NCBI GenBank assembly: GCA_020152595.1
Contig: JAIGNY010001647.1
Coordinates: forward strand, 1,834,501 to 1,898,500
Direction of reading: 5' to 3'
Source of the DNA: Chiridota heheva
Lineage: Eukaryota; Echinodermata; Holothuroidea; Apodida; Chiridotidae
DNA: 64,000 nt
In this document: positions 51,901 to 55,250 of the stretch, piece after piece
Position numbering within the stretch: position 1 is the stretch's first letter
Layout: each line of letters begins with the position of its first letter
Notes under the pieces: model-generated
Databases searched by the model: none
The model's input: the letters and a program-made list of their open reading frames with translations, nothing else
What the model was told of the DNA's origin: nothing
Position numbers and translations under genes: made by a program

Positions 51901-53758
51901 ATGACATGCTAAAAAAGCCAATAAGCTATCATGGGAAAACTTTCATAGCAATCACTTTTGTGATCTTTCATAACCAAGATAGAATATCTACAATCGTGTA
52001 ACACAAAATATGGGTTAATCATTTGAATGACTGCAAGCCTAACCTATCCACATATCAAATCACATTCATCCATAAAGCTCTGAACACGTAGACCTCACTC
52101 CATACACACTATGCAACATTCAAGAATTAATTCATTTTGCTTTTTGATTAAATACCACTTACACAATAGCCAATTTGCAGCTTCTCTAGAGGACATGCAT
52201 GGAAGTATACATATGTGTAACTTCCACTAAGCCTCCATTAATTATTCAGCTTCGAAAAATCTCAATTCAGATGCAAGTTAATTGCTTCTAAGAACATATT
52301 CTATACATGTTTATGCATCATACCGCAAAGAACACAAGTAGACTGTTGAATTTACCTATACAAAAATTAAATGGCTGAATTCAAAATTAAATTTCATAGG
52401 CACTGATATATGACTGTCACACAATTCATATGTTCAATTACAAGGCGATATTTACTTGATTGTGTCGTAACGTAATTCACATACAGTGTGAAACTGATAT
52501 TATTAAAAGAGCGAAGAAAGATCAATTTTGCACCTTAGTCATCATATTCTTTTCTCTGTCATCATCATGGCTGCTTAAGTACAGCATTTCAACTCTTGTA
52601 TAAATAACTAATAATGCTGTCATCAGTTTCTAAGAAAGATGATCTCAGTCAAATTTTATCACAATTTCTTTCAAGACAGAACAACGGAATGAGAAGCACC
52701 ATATTGGTTGAAGAATAAAGCTACTGTGCGTTCATTTATTGAATCAATAATGAATAGTACGTATTCCCTATAATATTCAATGGCCTATCTGACAGAATAA
52801 CCCATTTAACTGGAAGTAAAATAAAATTCAGGACAATAGAATCTAGACTTATTCTTATCATTGACATGCATTTTTATACCAGCTAAGTTCAACAAAGATT
52901 TTAAACCTTCTCTTCAAACATCAATCAACTAGAGATGGCAACATATTCTTTAGGTGGTGTAAAGTGATCTTATCTTTCCACTGCTAAAAAAAGAAACTTA
53001 TAACATTATCTCTTATTTAAAACAATTCCCAAGGGGAGATCTTTTTGTTCCTTAAGTCTATTAATTCTGCTGTCTGTACATTTTCTGAACCCGTGTATAG
53101 GCTGCTTCAGAGTTTATAGTTTGTTTATTCTTTTGTGAGGTCAAGACAACAAATAGGTCATGTGTGTTGACCTAATTCTTTAAACCATGTTTCAATTGAA
53201 ACAGGTCCAACCACATGTTAAACTCAGTTAAATGACTGGAAGCCAAACAGTGCCTAAATTAAGGGATCTTTACAACACCACTAATTTACAGAGATGGCAT
53301 CGAAGGTATCAGAATATGTGGGTTCGGGGGACCAGACCAGGTGACCAGACTGGGAGATCATTTGGGGGACTGGACCAGGTCCGGACCAGAGGACCCAACT
53401 GGGTCAGGATCATTACTATAATACTTCAGAAACCACTTTTTTTTTTTGTAGTGCCAAAGATTGAAAATGCTGTTTCAAGGAAACAAAAGAAATTCAACTA
53501 ACACTAAAATTTACAACACTATTCTTTGTTTTCACGACCACAATTTTGATTTTCAGGACCACCATTAGTGGACAAGACCACAATATTAAGACCCTTAGAA
53601 ATGTCTTAATATCATACTACAAACAATTTCATGCCTACTTTTGAAAAGTGCTTGAAATGAGGCAACATCTTGTGCTTGACCAAGGATGCCAAGTCCAGAC
53701 CCAAAGATACTTGGTGAAAGTCCTGCAAGGGTCGAATTTGGCCACCAATTTCTATTGC
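5039..53758 (-). CDS. BAZ2: BAZ2A/BAZ2B-type chromatin remodelling subunit, partial gene (22 exons in window)
   Basis: Large nuclear subunit that pairs with an ISWI ATPase (NoRC/BRF complexes in vertebrates, ToRC in Drosophila). Exons in order on the minus strand: 53758-53639, 51729-51479, 50759-50481, 44272-44177, 37699-37292, 36635-36470, 35611-35426, 35001-34718, 34417-34255, 33138-33046, 29540-29413, 24738-24694, 23521-23456, 22702-22559, 20843-20732, 20061-19916, 19537-19430, 18222-18038, 17618-17518, 16269-16025, 15065-13032, 5197-5039. I see TAM/MBD, coiled coil, DDT, WHIM1, WHIM2 and WHIM3 in the order known for BAZ2 proteins. The start codon, N-terminal exons, PHD finger and bromodomain are not seen here. 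One frame break lies near 13543-13607. BAZ2A and BAZ2B arose by vertebrate duplication as far as I know, so one gene name covers both. Confidence 0.93.
5600..6960 (-). mobile_element. 5'-truncated CR1/Rex-type LINE remnant
   Basis: On the minus strand: KKAFDTNNHVHLTKQLYFYG, GVSQGSILGPKLLILYINDI and FVLFADDTNI (catalytic FADD at 6365-6354), then SLGVIIDSGLHWKDH and FDYKTAIIMLRAKR. These are reverse-transcriptase palm, thumb and tail blocks of the CR1/Rex/Jockey group. No endonuclease and no RNase H are seen. Stops and frame changes separate the blocks. Confidence 0.82.
6961..8099. other. Intron filler, no gene recognised
   Basis: AT-rich sequence between two LINE remnants inside the intron before the WHIM3 exon. 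A short plus-strand open frame at 7691-7876 shows no family resemblance. A poly-T tract lies at 7988-8001. Confidence 0.5.
8100..12760 (+). mobile_element. Tx1/L1-like LINE, decayed and interrupted
   Basis: The plus strand encodes an AP endonuclease start (8155-8544: LCSFNARGMRNNKKRRK, IILLQETH, FNSRGVIVLF, IIAVYGPN), then reverse-transcriptase blocks (SGSDGIPAEF near 9530, LFNSLDWDFI near 9890, VRQGCLSA near 10050, YADN near 10175). A tail motif CTFCGTQDEYLDHLFWGC lies near 11985-12035. This layout is that of the Tx1/L1 group. Many stops and frameshifts are present. A foreign block sits at 10193-10772 inside the reverse transcriptase. The 3' boundary is approximate. Confidence 0.82.
10193..10772. 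mobile_element. Compound TTAA-bounded MITE array (A-B-A-B-A)
   Basis: Three hairpin units A (10193-10292, 10433-10527, 10672-10772) each start CCCTTACTCTACC and end GGTAGAGTAAGGG, and each is flanked by TTAA. Two related spacers B of about 140 bp lie between them, each ending TTGA-TTAA and starting TTAA-TCAA or similar. The outer TTAA copies (10189-10192 and 10773-10776) look like the duplicated target inside the LINE reading frame. TTAA targeting and CCC...GGG ends are hallmarks of piggyBac-type elements. Confidence 0.8.
13032..15065 (-). CDS. BAZ2: BAZ2 large exon: WHIM2, SUMO-motif heptads, PxDLS motifs, Pro/Met and Gln-rich tail
   Basis: A 2,034-bp exon that begins in phase 0 and ends in phase 1 at donor GTCAGT. 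It opens QHGQFRNRIFEAMQPLRS and runs into WHIM2 (ITFGKDRFHRRYWVLQN, GGMFVEGME). There follows a disordered Glu/Lys linker with repeated VKQE-type motifs (14828-14472), PQDLS at 13805-13791 and PVDLS at 13694-13680. After a frame break between 13543 and 13607 the second frame gives NWFSILPRTPCDETSL, which matches the vertebrate WFSLLPRTPCDDTSL block. It then runs through a Phe/Met/Pro-rich stretch, a Gln/Glu coil, and PIPKG leading into WHIM3. Exon length is a multiple of three while the flanking phases need one extra base, so one base is probably missing in this copy, or a very short intron is present. Confidence 0.9.
15066..16024. repeat. Intron with a 67-bp tandem duplication
   Basis: The intron between the WHIM2 exon and the acidic exon. 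Two adjacent copies of a 67-bp unit lie at 15429-15495 and 15496-15562 with only two differences that I can see. Nothing else is recognised. Confidence 0.85.
16025..16269 (-). CDS. BAZ2: BAZ2 exon: acidic tract between WHIM1 and WHIM2
   Basis: A 245-bp exon, phase 1 to 0, with acceptor TTGTATCTTGCAG and donor GTAAGA. It encodes NTPVGTPRGEDKG, a long Glu/Asp stretch, a Gly/Val block, and the helix MTAEDAQKKIEKLTK. Vertebrate BAZ2B has the same order: HPLGTPTPG, an Asp/Glu tract, then EELEKQIEKLSK. An open frame continues upstream to about 16310, but only this acceptor gives the phase required by the previous exon. Confidence 0.9.
16975..17278 (-). mobile_element. tRNA-derived SINE
   Basis: Reading on the minus strand from 17278, the head has an A-box-like TGGCTTAGTGG and a B-box-like GGTTCCATTCC, followed by a body containing a motif related to CTTGCTGAAGGACACA. 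A second copy of the body lies at 30330-30555. The head is a degraded tRNA, not a functional gene. Confidence 0.72.
17518..17618 (-). CDS. BAZ2: BAZ2 exon: AT-hook
   Basis: A 101-bp exon, phase 2 to 1, with acceptor TTTCTTTCACAG and donor GTAATT. It encodes KLKSSSSNTGTPGSSPV and then KRKRGRPPKRAAFDESF. KRGRPPKR is a textbook AT-hook with the RGRP core. Vertebrate BAZ2B has a Gly/Thr/Pro and Arg-rich segment at this point but, as far as I recall, no such clear AT-hook. Confidence 0.9.
18038..18222 (-). CDS. BAZ2: BAZ2 exon: WHIM1 motif
   Basis: A 185-bp exon, phase 0 to 2, with acceptor AATTTTCAG and donor GTAAGT. It encodes LSEMLALVPFKALNATHK, AALLGFLINQLVCSDPVL and VSGLRRDKWIVEGKLRK. The HK-x-ALL-x-FLINQL pattern is WHIM1, and LRRDKWIVEGKLRK is nearly identical to the vertebrate sequence. 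WHIM motifs work with DDT as the nucleosome-linker ruler of ISWI complexes. Confidence 0.95.
18420..19110. repeat. 51-bp minisatellite in a BAZ2 intron
   Basis: About a dozen copies of a 51-bp unit containing GAGCACTTTGGAAAATACAC and GAATCTGCCCTTGTAGAATA. Since 51 is a multiple of three and the unit lacks stops in several frames, long open frames appear on both strands. These are not genes. The array lies between the exons at 19430-19537 and 18038-18222. Confidence 0.95.
19430..19537 (-). CDS. BAZ2: BAZ2 exon: end of DDT
   Basis: A 108-bp exon, phase 0 to 0, with acceptor AAAATTCTCAG and donor GTTTGT. It encodes IKSIINQKMHELPVNQDN, then MSEVMRYYLLGVNGKEDE. The VNQDNMSEV block matches VNRDNVSEI of vertebrate BAZ2B, so this is the final helix of DDT. 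Confidence 0.92.
19916..20061 (-). CDS. BAZ2: BAZ2 exon: DDT domain, second part
   Basis: A 146-bp exon, phase 1 to 0, with acceptor TTTTTAAAG and donor GTATGA. It encodes LQEDVPTLAVLQGGLMGE, then AFMRLTMQLFTMALADPGF. The DVP-x-L-x-VLQ-x-GL helix and the ADPG turn match the DDT domain of vertebrate BAZ2B (DVPNLSVLQEGL, CDPG). Confidence 0.93.
20732..20843 (-). CDS. BAZ2: BAZ2 exon: DDT domain, first part
   Basis: A 112-bp exon, phase 0 to 1, with acceptor CTGTTAAACAG and donor GTGAGT. It encodes PLPELPRLTGIRLSGKALAD and SLMVLEFLHNFGEALGF. This is the start of the DDT domain: the family pattern is PLPELPR, then LSG, then a FL-x-NFG-x-LGF helix. DDT helices mediate contact with the ISWI ATPase or extranucleosomal DNA in this family. 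Confidence 0.96.
21570..21950 (-). mobile_element. 5'-truncated I-like LINE tail
   Basis: The minus-strand copy ends in a GTTTGTTTG-type tail (on plus, at the left) preceded by the signature CTTAACGGCACC on plus. Its 5' part encodes DLLACPLYNLPRASLAPHNS, the C-terminal Cys/His-type tail common in these LINE ORF2 proteins. It sits in the intron between the exons at 22559-22702 and 20732-20843. Confidence 0.78.
22559..22702 (-). CDS. BAZ2: BAZ2 exon: end of coiled coil
   Basis: A 144-bp exon, phase 0 to 0, with acceptor GCTTTCTTAG and donor GTAAGC. It encodes ERSRLRQEKQAEKDMHREKK, then LQHRQLEMQLTRELKKPVED. The block RELKKPVEDM matches AKELKKPNEDM of vertebrate BAZ2B and marks the end of the coil, just before DDT. 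Confidence 0.94.
23456..23521 (-). CDS. BAZ2: BAZ2 small exon: coiled coil
   Basis: A 66-bp exon, phase 0 to 0, with acceptor GCTTTTAG and donor GTACAA. It encodes ERERRKQHMVLVKALEARKK plus AE, matching the vertebrate segment ERERRRQHMMLMKAMEARKK almost exactly. It continues the charged helix toward DDT. Confidence 0.94.
24694..24738 (-). CDS. BAZ2: BAZ2 small exon: coiled coil
   Basis: A 45-bp exon, phase 0 to 0, with acceptor CTTTTTCACAG and donor GTATGT. It encodes EREIRRQQSVFLKHQ, nearly the same as KEMRRQQAVLLKHQ in vertebrate BAZ2B. The short exon is therefore supported by homology and by phase. Confidence 0.92.
25420..25950. repeat. 16-22-bp minisatellite in a BAZ2 intron
   Basis: About 30 degenerate copies of a unit close to GGGCAACTACTGAGAAA with units alternating GAGAAA and GAGGCA. 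No reading frame of note. It lies in the 4.7-kb intron between the exons at 29413-29540 and 24694-24738. Confidence 0.95.
26139..26237. mobile_element. Tc1/mariner-type MITE, 99 bp
   Basis: Near-perfect terminal inverted repeats: left begins TACAATCCAGGACAAAAGT, right (reverse complement) begins TACAATCCTGGACAAAAGT. Both continue into a TGACC and poly-pyrimidine stretch. The GGACAAAAGT core is typical of Tc1-like ends. The TA target duplication would be the outer TA on each side. Confidence 0.8.
26705..26890 (-). mobile_element. tRNA-derived SINE with TATGC-type tail
   Basis: Positions 26890-26820 on the minus strand look like a 71-nt tRNA relic: GTGGTGTAGTGGTTAGTGC for the A-box region and GGGTTCGAATCCCGGT for the T arm. 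The acceptor stem pairs poorly at one position. A short body follows, then a run of GCTAT/ATGCT pentamers at 26730-26708. This is a SINE, not a working tRNA gene. Confidence 0.82.
29196..29282 (-). CDS. Possible alternative 87-bp exon
   Basis: An open 29-codon segment in phase 0 to 0 follows the acceptor CCTCTTTTCAG and ends at a weak donor GTTGGT. It would encode KNLYGPTGNKYLNALN and more, with no resemblance to the charged coil on either side. It sits only about 130 bases downstream of the exon at 29413-29540. Frame neutrality fits a cassette exon, but chance cannot be excluded. Confidence 0.22.
29413..29540 (-). CDS. BAZ2: BAZ2 exon: charged coiled coil
   Basis: A 128-bp exon, phase 1 to 0, with acceptor CCAATCACAG and donor GTAGGC. 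It encodes ALMMAEAKQREKERRKVL, then REQERAARLEQLRVERE and VRTQQFLE. The pattern matches vertebrate BAZ2B, where an AIMAAEEKRKQKEQ segment is followed by RMEKELRAQQILE. The next recognised exon joins in phase 0, which gives a coil somewhat shorter than in vertebrates. Confidence 0.9.
30075..30235 (-). mobile_element. Short LINE tail, second I-like subfamily
   Basis: Contains the signature GTTTGGTTTGGTTTG and GTGCCAAGAGGGTG shared with the longer copy at 58105-58845. Only about 160 bases are kept, so it is severely 5'-truncated. It is the same strand as the host gene. Confidence 0.7.
30328..30555 (-). mobile_element. tRNA-derived SINE, head partly lost
   Basis: Shares the body of the SINE at 16975-17278 (CCCAGCAGTGCTGGT, CATTTTACAGCTGAGT). 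The homology stops around the B-box-like ACCGGGTTTAATTCCC, so the A-box part of the tRNA head is missing. Confidence 0.7.
30882..30972. repeat. TA dinucleotide microsatellite
   Basis: About 90 bases of nearly uninterrupted TA, with a few TTTA interruptions at its right end. It is preceded at 30773-30846 by an imperfect tandem pair containing AAAGTTAACATGTCA. Confidence 0.97.
33046..33138 (-). CDS. BAZ2: BAZ2 exon: charged coiled coil
   Basis: A 93-bp exon, phase 1 to 1, with acceptor CTCTCTCCAG and donor GTAACG. It encodes LARRLSEAKMRRKLERQQ and MEAAREQRRRQ, a continuous Arg/Glu-rich helix. It is part of the long charged coil between TAM and DDT that is typical of BAZ2 proteins. Confidence 0.85.
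33550..33939. mobile_element. Possible MITE with imperfect inverted ends
   Basis: The left end (CCATAGCAAC then GTGGGGCAAAC) and the reverse complement of the right end (CCTAGCAAC then GTGGGGGGCAAAC) are alike over about 40 bases with gaps. The block is more GC- and CpG-rich than the surrounding intron. I could not confirm a target-site duplication. Confidence 0.42.
34255..34417 (-). CDS. BAZ2: BAZ2 exon: end of TAM and start of charged coiled coil
   Basis: A 163-bp exon, phase 0 to 1, with acceptor TTTATTCAG and donor GTGAAT. It encodes GIIFEKLTEDELDERL, the end of the TAM fold, then TGRRSRGRWHKVAEKKR and a basic helix (ELARRAAESKFRKRIEQQ). Vertebrate BAZ2B has canonical AT-hooks (GRP cores) just after TAM; here the related stretch reads RRSRGRW and lacks Gly-Arg-Pro, so DNA-minor-groove binding at this spot is probably weakened or lost. 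Confidence 0.9.
34718..35001 (-). CDS. BAZ2: BAZ2 exon: TAM (TIP5/ARBP/MBD) domain, main part
   Basis: A 284-bp exon, phase 1 to 0, with acceptor TGTTATTGCAG and donor GTAAGT. It encodes the TAM/MBD-like domain: KRLHVTDERAVRKPLVHGW, then the hallmark VIYYAPCGKKLRTYPEVMRY and REHFSFSVKMRIGEF. These blocks align residue for residue with the vertebrate BAZ2B domain (TDER, GW, YYAPCGKKLR, YPEV, FSFS). In TIP5 this domain contacts nucleic acid, including promoter RNA, to target the remodeller. Among the best-conserved exons of the window. Confidence 0.95.
35426..35611 (-). CDS. BAZ2: BAZ2 exon: linker into TAM domain
   Basis: A 186-bp exon, phase 1 to 1, with a poly-pyrimidine acceptor (TTGTTTTTAG) and donor GTAAGT. 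It encodes EFGTPIAEERLLPNGDIGF, an Ala/Pro stretch and the basic segment FTLKRKADGDMRLPMVLM. A second AG nine bases downstream (after TATTCAG) would keep the frame and drop three residues, so the exact border is uncertain. Confidence 0.8.
36470..36635 (-). CDS. BAZ2: BAZ2 exon: Ser/Asp linker before TAM
   Basis: A 166-bp exon, phase 0 to 1, with acceptor CTCCCGCAG and donor GTGGGT. It encodes NEYSLRSGVSLSDHHLRS, then a segment with DGMEMVNGMRMDKESDDSG, and ends HPEEYAQ. No known domain is seen. Its place immediately before the TAM-containing exons matches the acidic linker of vertebrate BAZ2B. The downstream phase joins cleanly to the exon at 35426-35611. Confidence 0.76.
37292..37699 (-). 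CDS. BAZ2: BAZ2 exon: helix plus Lys- and His-rich tract
   Basis: A 408-bp exon, phase 0 to 0, with acceptor CTTTATCAG and donor GTAAAC. The first third is a Gln/Glu-rich helix (KAVKQEEEQRQHEEAQRRR, then ELTAHFEQQIKEQQFQLRLQ). The rest is low complexity: a seven-lysine run, a segment GGLFDVRDGRV, then a Lys tract and a His-rich run (KKKKHRHHHHRHGDKHKK). Poly-lysine next to poly-histidine suggests a nuclear-localisation or speckle-targeting stretch; that is inference. No enzyme or folded domain is visible. Confidence 0.82.
37700..40500. other. Intron, AT-rich, no recognised gene
   Basis: First part of the 6.5-kb intron upstream of the Lys/His-rich exon. Holds scattered TTGAT/ATCAA words near 37710-38200, a poly-G tract near 39245, and the candidate microexon at 40046-40063. 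Nothing else is supported. Confidence 0.5.
40046..40063 (-). CDS. Possible 18-bp microexon (PEDPDQ)
   Basis: On the minus strand an acceptor TCTATCTCCAG is followed by 18 bases encoding PEDPDQ and a donor GTATTA. Phase is 0 to 0, the same as both flanking exons, so inclusion would keep the reading frame. It lies alone in the 6.5-kb intron between the exons at 44177-44272 and 37292-37699. Without transcript data this is a candidate only. Confidence 0.3.
40501..41057. mobile_element. Fold-back element, about 550 bp
   Basis: The left arm (about 40515-40690) and right arm (about 40850-41057) are long inverted copies of each other, sharing CAAAATGGTGAAGAAAGCA, ACTAGTTGTGATGTCA and similar words. 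A unique centre of about 160 bp separates them. No transposase is present. Copies recur at 44650-45755, 48806-48995 and 49081-49122. Confidence 0.85.
42540..43510. repeat. Low-complexity AATTTT/TTTTCGG-type repeat
   Basis: Long run of degenerate 15-25-bp words such as TTCAATTTTGAGGAAATT, flanked by G-rich (42571-42586) and C-rich (43487-43499) tracts. It gives chance open frames full of Phe, Lys and Asn. No gene is seen. Confidence 0.8.
44177..44272 (-). CDS. BAZ2: BAZ2 exon: charged helix
   Basis: A 96-bp exon, phase 0 to 0, with acceptor TTTCATTCAG and donor GTAAAT. It encodes TKRQLEEKQQELLRQTNQ and then IMEEKREAREKKVK, a strongly predicted helix rich in Glu, Lys and Arg. The helical character appears to continue in the next exon, so the pair probably forms one coiled-coil segment before the TAM domain. 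It is isolated by introns of about 6 kb on either side. Confidence 0.78.
44650..45755. mobile_element. Second fold-back copy, carrying a nested TTAA element
   Basis: Arms and centre match the copy at 40501-41057, with the centre in the opposite orientation, so the two copies inserted in opposite directions. The left arm is split by a 553-bp insertion at 44750-45302 bounded by TTAA on both sides (44746-44749 and 45303-45306). Confidence 0.82.
44750..45302. mobile_element. Nested TTAA-flanked element with tRNA-like segment
   Basis: Begins AGAGG and ends CCTCT between duplicated TTAA. Comparison with uninterrupted fold-back copies shows that the two flanks join as ATTCCATTAAG. Within it, 45175-45085 on the minus strand has an A-box-like TTAGCCCAGCAGGTTA and a B-box-like AGTTCGAGCCCTGG, as in a tRNA relic. 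Confidence 0.7.
46500..47240. repeat. Degenerate ~270-bp tandem repeat, three copies
   Basis: Copies begin near 46507, 46790 and 47040 with variants of AAGCCCCACCCACCATGCA followed by ATTAATGACAT. Each has a half-unit echo about 140 bp on. A further single copy of the same family lies at 63888-64000. Confidence 0.75.
48806..49122. mobile_element. Two truncated fold-back arms
   Basis: 48806-48995 is one arm of the fold-back family (GGATTAGTTCAGTGGTCAAG through ACTAGTTGTGATG). 49081-49122 is a second start of the same arm, cut short. No partner arms are seen nearby. Confidence 0.8.
50481..50759 (-). CDS. BAZ2: BAZ2 exon: Ser/Pro-rich then acidic linker
   Basis: A 279-bp exon, phase 0 at both ends, with acceptor TTATTCCTAG and donor GTTTGT. 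It begins KSSGLPSPSRHHSLIMPG, passes through SPHGISVIMKSEG and ends in a Ser/Asp/Glu stretch (SDSEPDSDDEELAKIAE). Acidic serine-rich blocks like this precede the TAM domain in vertebrate BAZ2B. The serine-acidic pairs look like casein kinase 2 sites, which is inference. No folded domain is visible. Confidence 0.82.
51479..51729 (-). CDS. BAZ2: BAZ2 exon: RG-repeat and AT-hook
   Basis: A 251-bp exon (phase 1 to 0) with acceptor CTATTTCAG and donor GTAAGG. It opens with nine successive Arg-Gly pairs (51727-51674), then Thr-Gly-Val-Pro and an AT-hook core in GRRGRPRRS. The rest is a mixed segment with SALPRDLTQIQVQANG and SPKGVSVIKEAP. AT-hooks bind the minor groove of AT-rich DNA; RG runs commonly bind RNA and are arginine-methylated. 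Both roles fit a chromatin targeting subunit but are inferred. The motif SPKGVSVI recurs in altered form in the next exon. Confidence 0.85.
51730..53638. other. Intron between N-terminal BAZ2 exons
   Basis: AT-rich sequence with no exon that I can support. A short GC-rich patch at 53320-53410 repeats GGACCAG/GACCAGGT words several times. Confidence 0.5.
53639..53758 (-). CDS. BAZ2: BAZ2 N-terminal-region exon (WW-containing segment)
   Basis: A 120-bp exon, phase 1 at both ends, between an acceptor with a pyrimidine-rich tract (CTCTTACAG) and the donor GTAGGC. It encodes about 39 residues beginning NRNWWPNSTLAG and ending QALFK. A Trp-Trp pair followed by small, Pro and Phe/Gly/Leu-rich residues resembles the N-terminal segment of vertebrate BAZ2B, where a WW pair precedes a Gly/Ile/Pro/Leu stretch. 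The split codon joins exactly to the next exon and makes Ser before the RG run. The upstream exon must end in phase 1; I could not find it in 53759-64000. Confidence 0.68.
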
Positions 53759-54237
53759 CTGTAAGAGGAATAAAAAGCGAATATCGTATGTAGCTTGAAA
53801 TACTAAATTATTCTACAAAGTTCACCAGTTTTTCAGTCTCTTTACAAAATCTGCTTAAAGAACATGACATGTAAGATTCCAAGACACTCTCATATTCTGA
53901 TCTCATGCTACTTAAGACATATACATATACACACTTGCATTAACAAAAAATATTCTGAACTTTAAAAAAAGTGCAAAATATGAAAATGGCAGACAAATTA
54001 AATAAGTTAGGAACATGAATAGTCTCACTATCACCAAAACTTGAAAGATATTACAGTATTGATTCCAGTGAGCTTTGTTGACACTCAGGGGTAACATTGC
54101 CTGGGAGTGATGGCATGCAGGGGCAAGAATCCAAAACAGTACGTTTGTACATTACTGTACAAAGGGTAATCAGTCAAGTGTCCTGGCAGGTTTAGGCTTG
54201 AGAAAGGTCCCACAAGCTAATTAATGACTTGTGATAG

Positions 54238-54610
54238 CAGGGCCGGATTTAAACATGTGGAAGCCCATGGGCAACTTCAGGAGTGGAGGCTTACACTACT
54301 TTAATGACTGCCGTCCTAGGGGAGGAGGTGTACCCCTTTGGAATGATTAAGGGTGCCTAGATGCAAAATGGTGCAGTGTTTTGTGATTTTAAGTTAAAAA
54401 AAATTTTCAAGAATTTTCATTTTGTAAGCCTGTTTGCCTGCCCAATTTTCAGTACAAATGAACAGGTTGCTACCACTCCTACCAATGCAAATTAACAGGT
54501 TGCTACGACATTTTTCCCTTACATAATTTTTTCATGAAATATGTGGAGGCCCCTGGTTATGGAGGCCCATGGGCAACTGCCCACGTTGCCCATTGCCAAA
54601 TCCGGCCCTG
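54238..54610. mobile_element. hAT-type MITE with 8-bp target duplication
   Basis: The 13-bp perfect terminal inverted repeats CAGGGCCGGATTT and AAATCCGGCCCTG bound a 373-bp element. Directly outside them is the 8-bp direct repeat TGTGATAG (54230-54237 and 54611-54618). Terminal CAG...CTG with an 8-bp duplication is diagnostic of hAT. The inside also folds back (CCCATGGGCAACT near both ends). No transposase is encoded. Confidence 0.93.
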
Positions 54611-54735
54611 TGTGATAGGGCACCGAGAAGAGCTGACACAAACTACAATAGCTTGAAGAATCCTCCTACACGACCGACTAGTTATTGTTCAAGTGGATCT
54701 CCTTAGACCAATCCTATGCAAGCTCTGATTTCTGT

Positions 54736-55250
54736 TTGTTTGATGAGGGCTTAACGGCACCATGACAACGAAGGTCAAATTGTGCCTGAGAGGTTGTTGA
54801 TGGTGGGTTTGATCGGAATAGTGGGCTGGATGACATGGAGTTTGTTGTCAATTTGGGAGTCCCATGAGGATTGCCAGCGTTCACGAGCAAGGGAAGCGAT
54901 AAGCGCTTTGAGGTCAGAAAGGGTTTTGGGAAATGGCGTAGGGGGTAGGTTGAGGGCAAGCTTAGCGGCTTAATCAGCCCTGTTATGGATGCCAACATGG
55001 CTGGGTATCCAGAAGAAAAGAATACTTTTCCAGCAAAGGGTGGGTGAAAGGAGTTTCCGGAGGAGGTGGGGGGATGTGAAGTTATCCCATTTAAGATTGA
55101 GTAAAGAAGTAAGAACAGCCTTGGAGTCGGAGAAGATGGCAAAGTGGCTGAGCGAAGAGTACTCAATAAAGTTGGGGGCGAGGAGGGTGGGGCCTTTGGC
55201 TCGGCTGAAAAGATGGACAAGTAGTCCGGAAGTCTGCTACTGAGGGTGAT
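54736..55250 (-). mobile_element. 5'-truncated I-like LINE with target-site duplication
   Basis: The part at 54988-55250 is closely similar to window positions 11-270 (RNase H domain of the LINE at the left edge), and 54736-54987 supplies the 3' end missing there, with the GTTTGTTTG-type tail. The direct repeat TGATTTCTGT at 54726-54735 and 55247-55256 is the target-site duplication, partly overlapping element sequence. The reading frame is broken. Confidence 0.88.
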
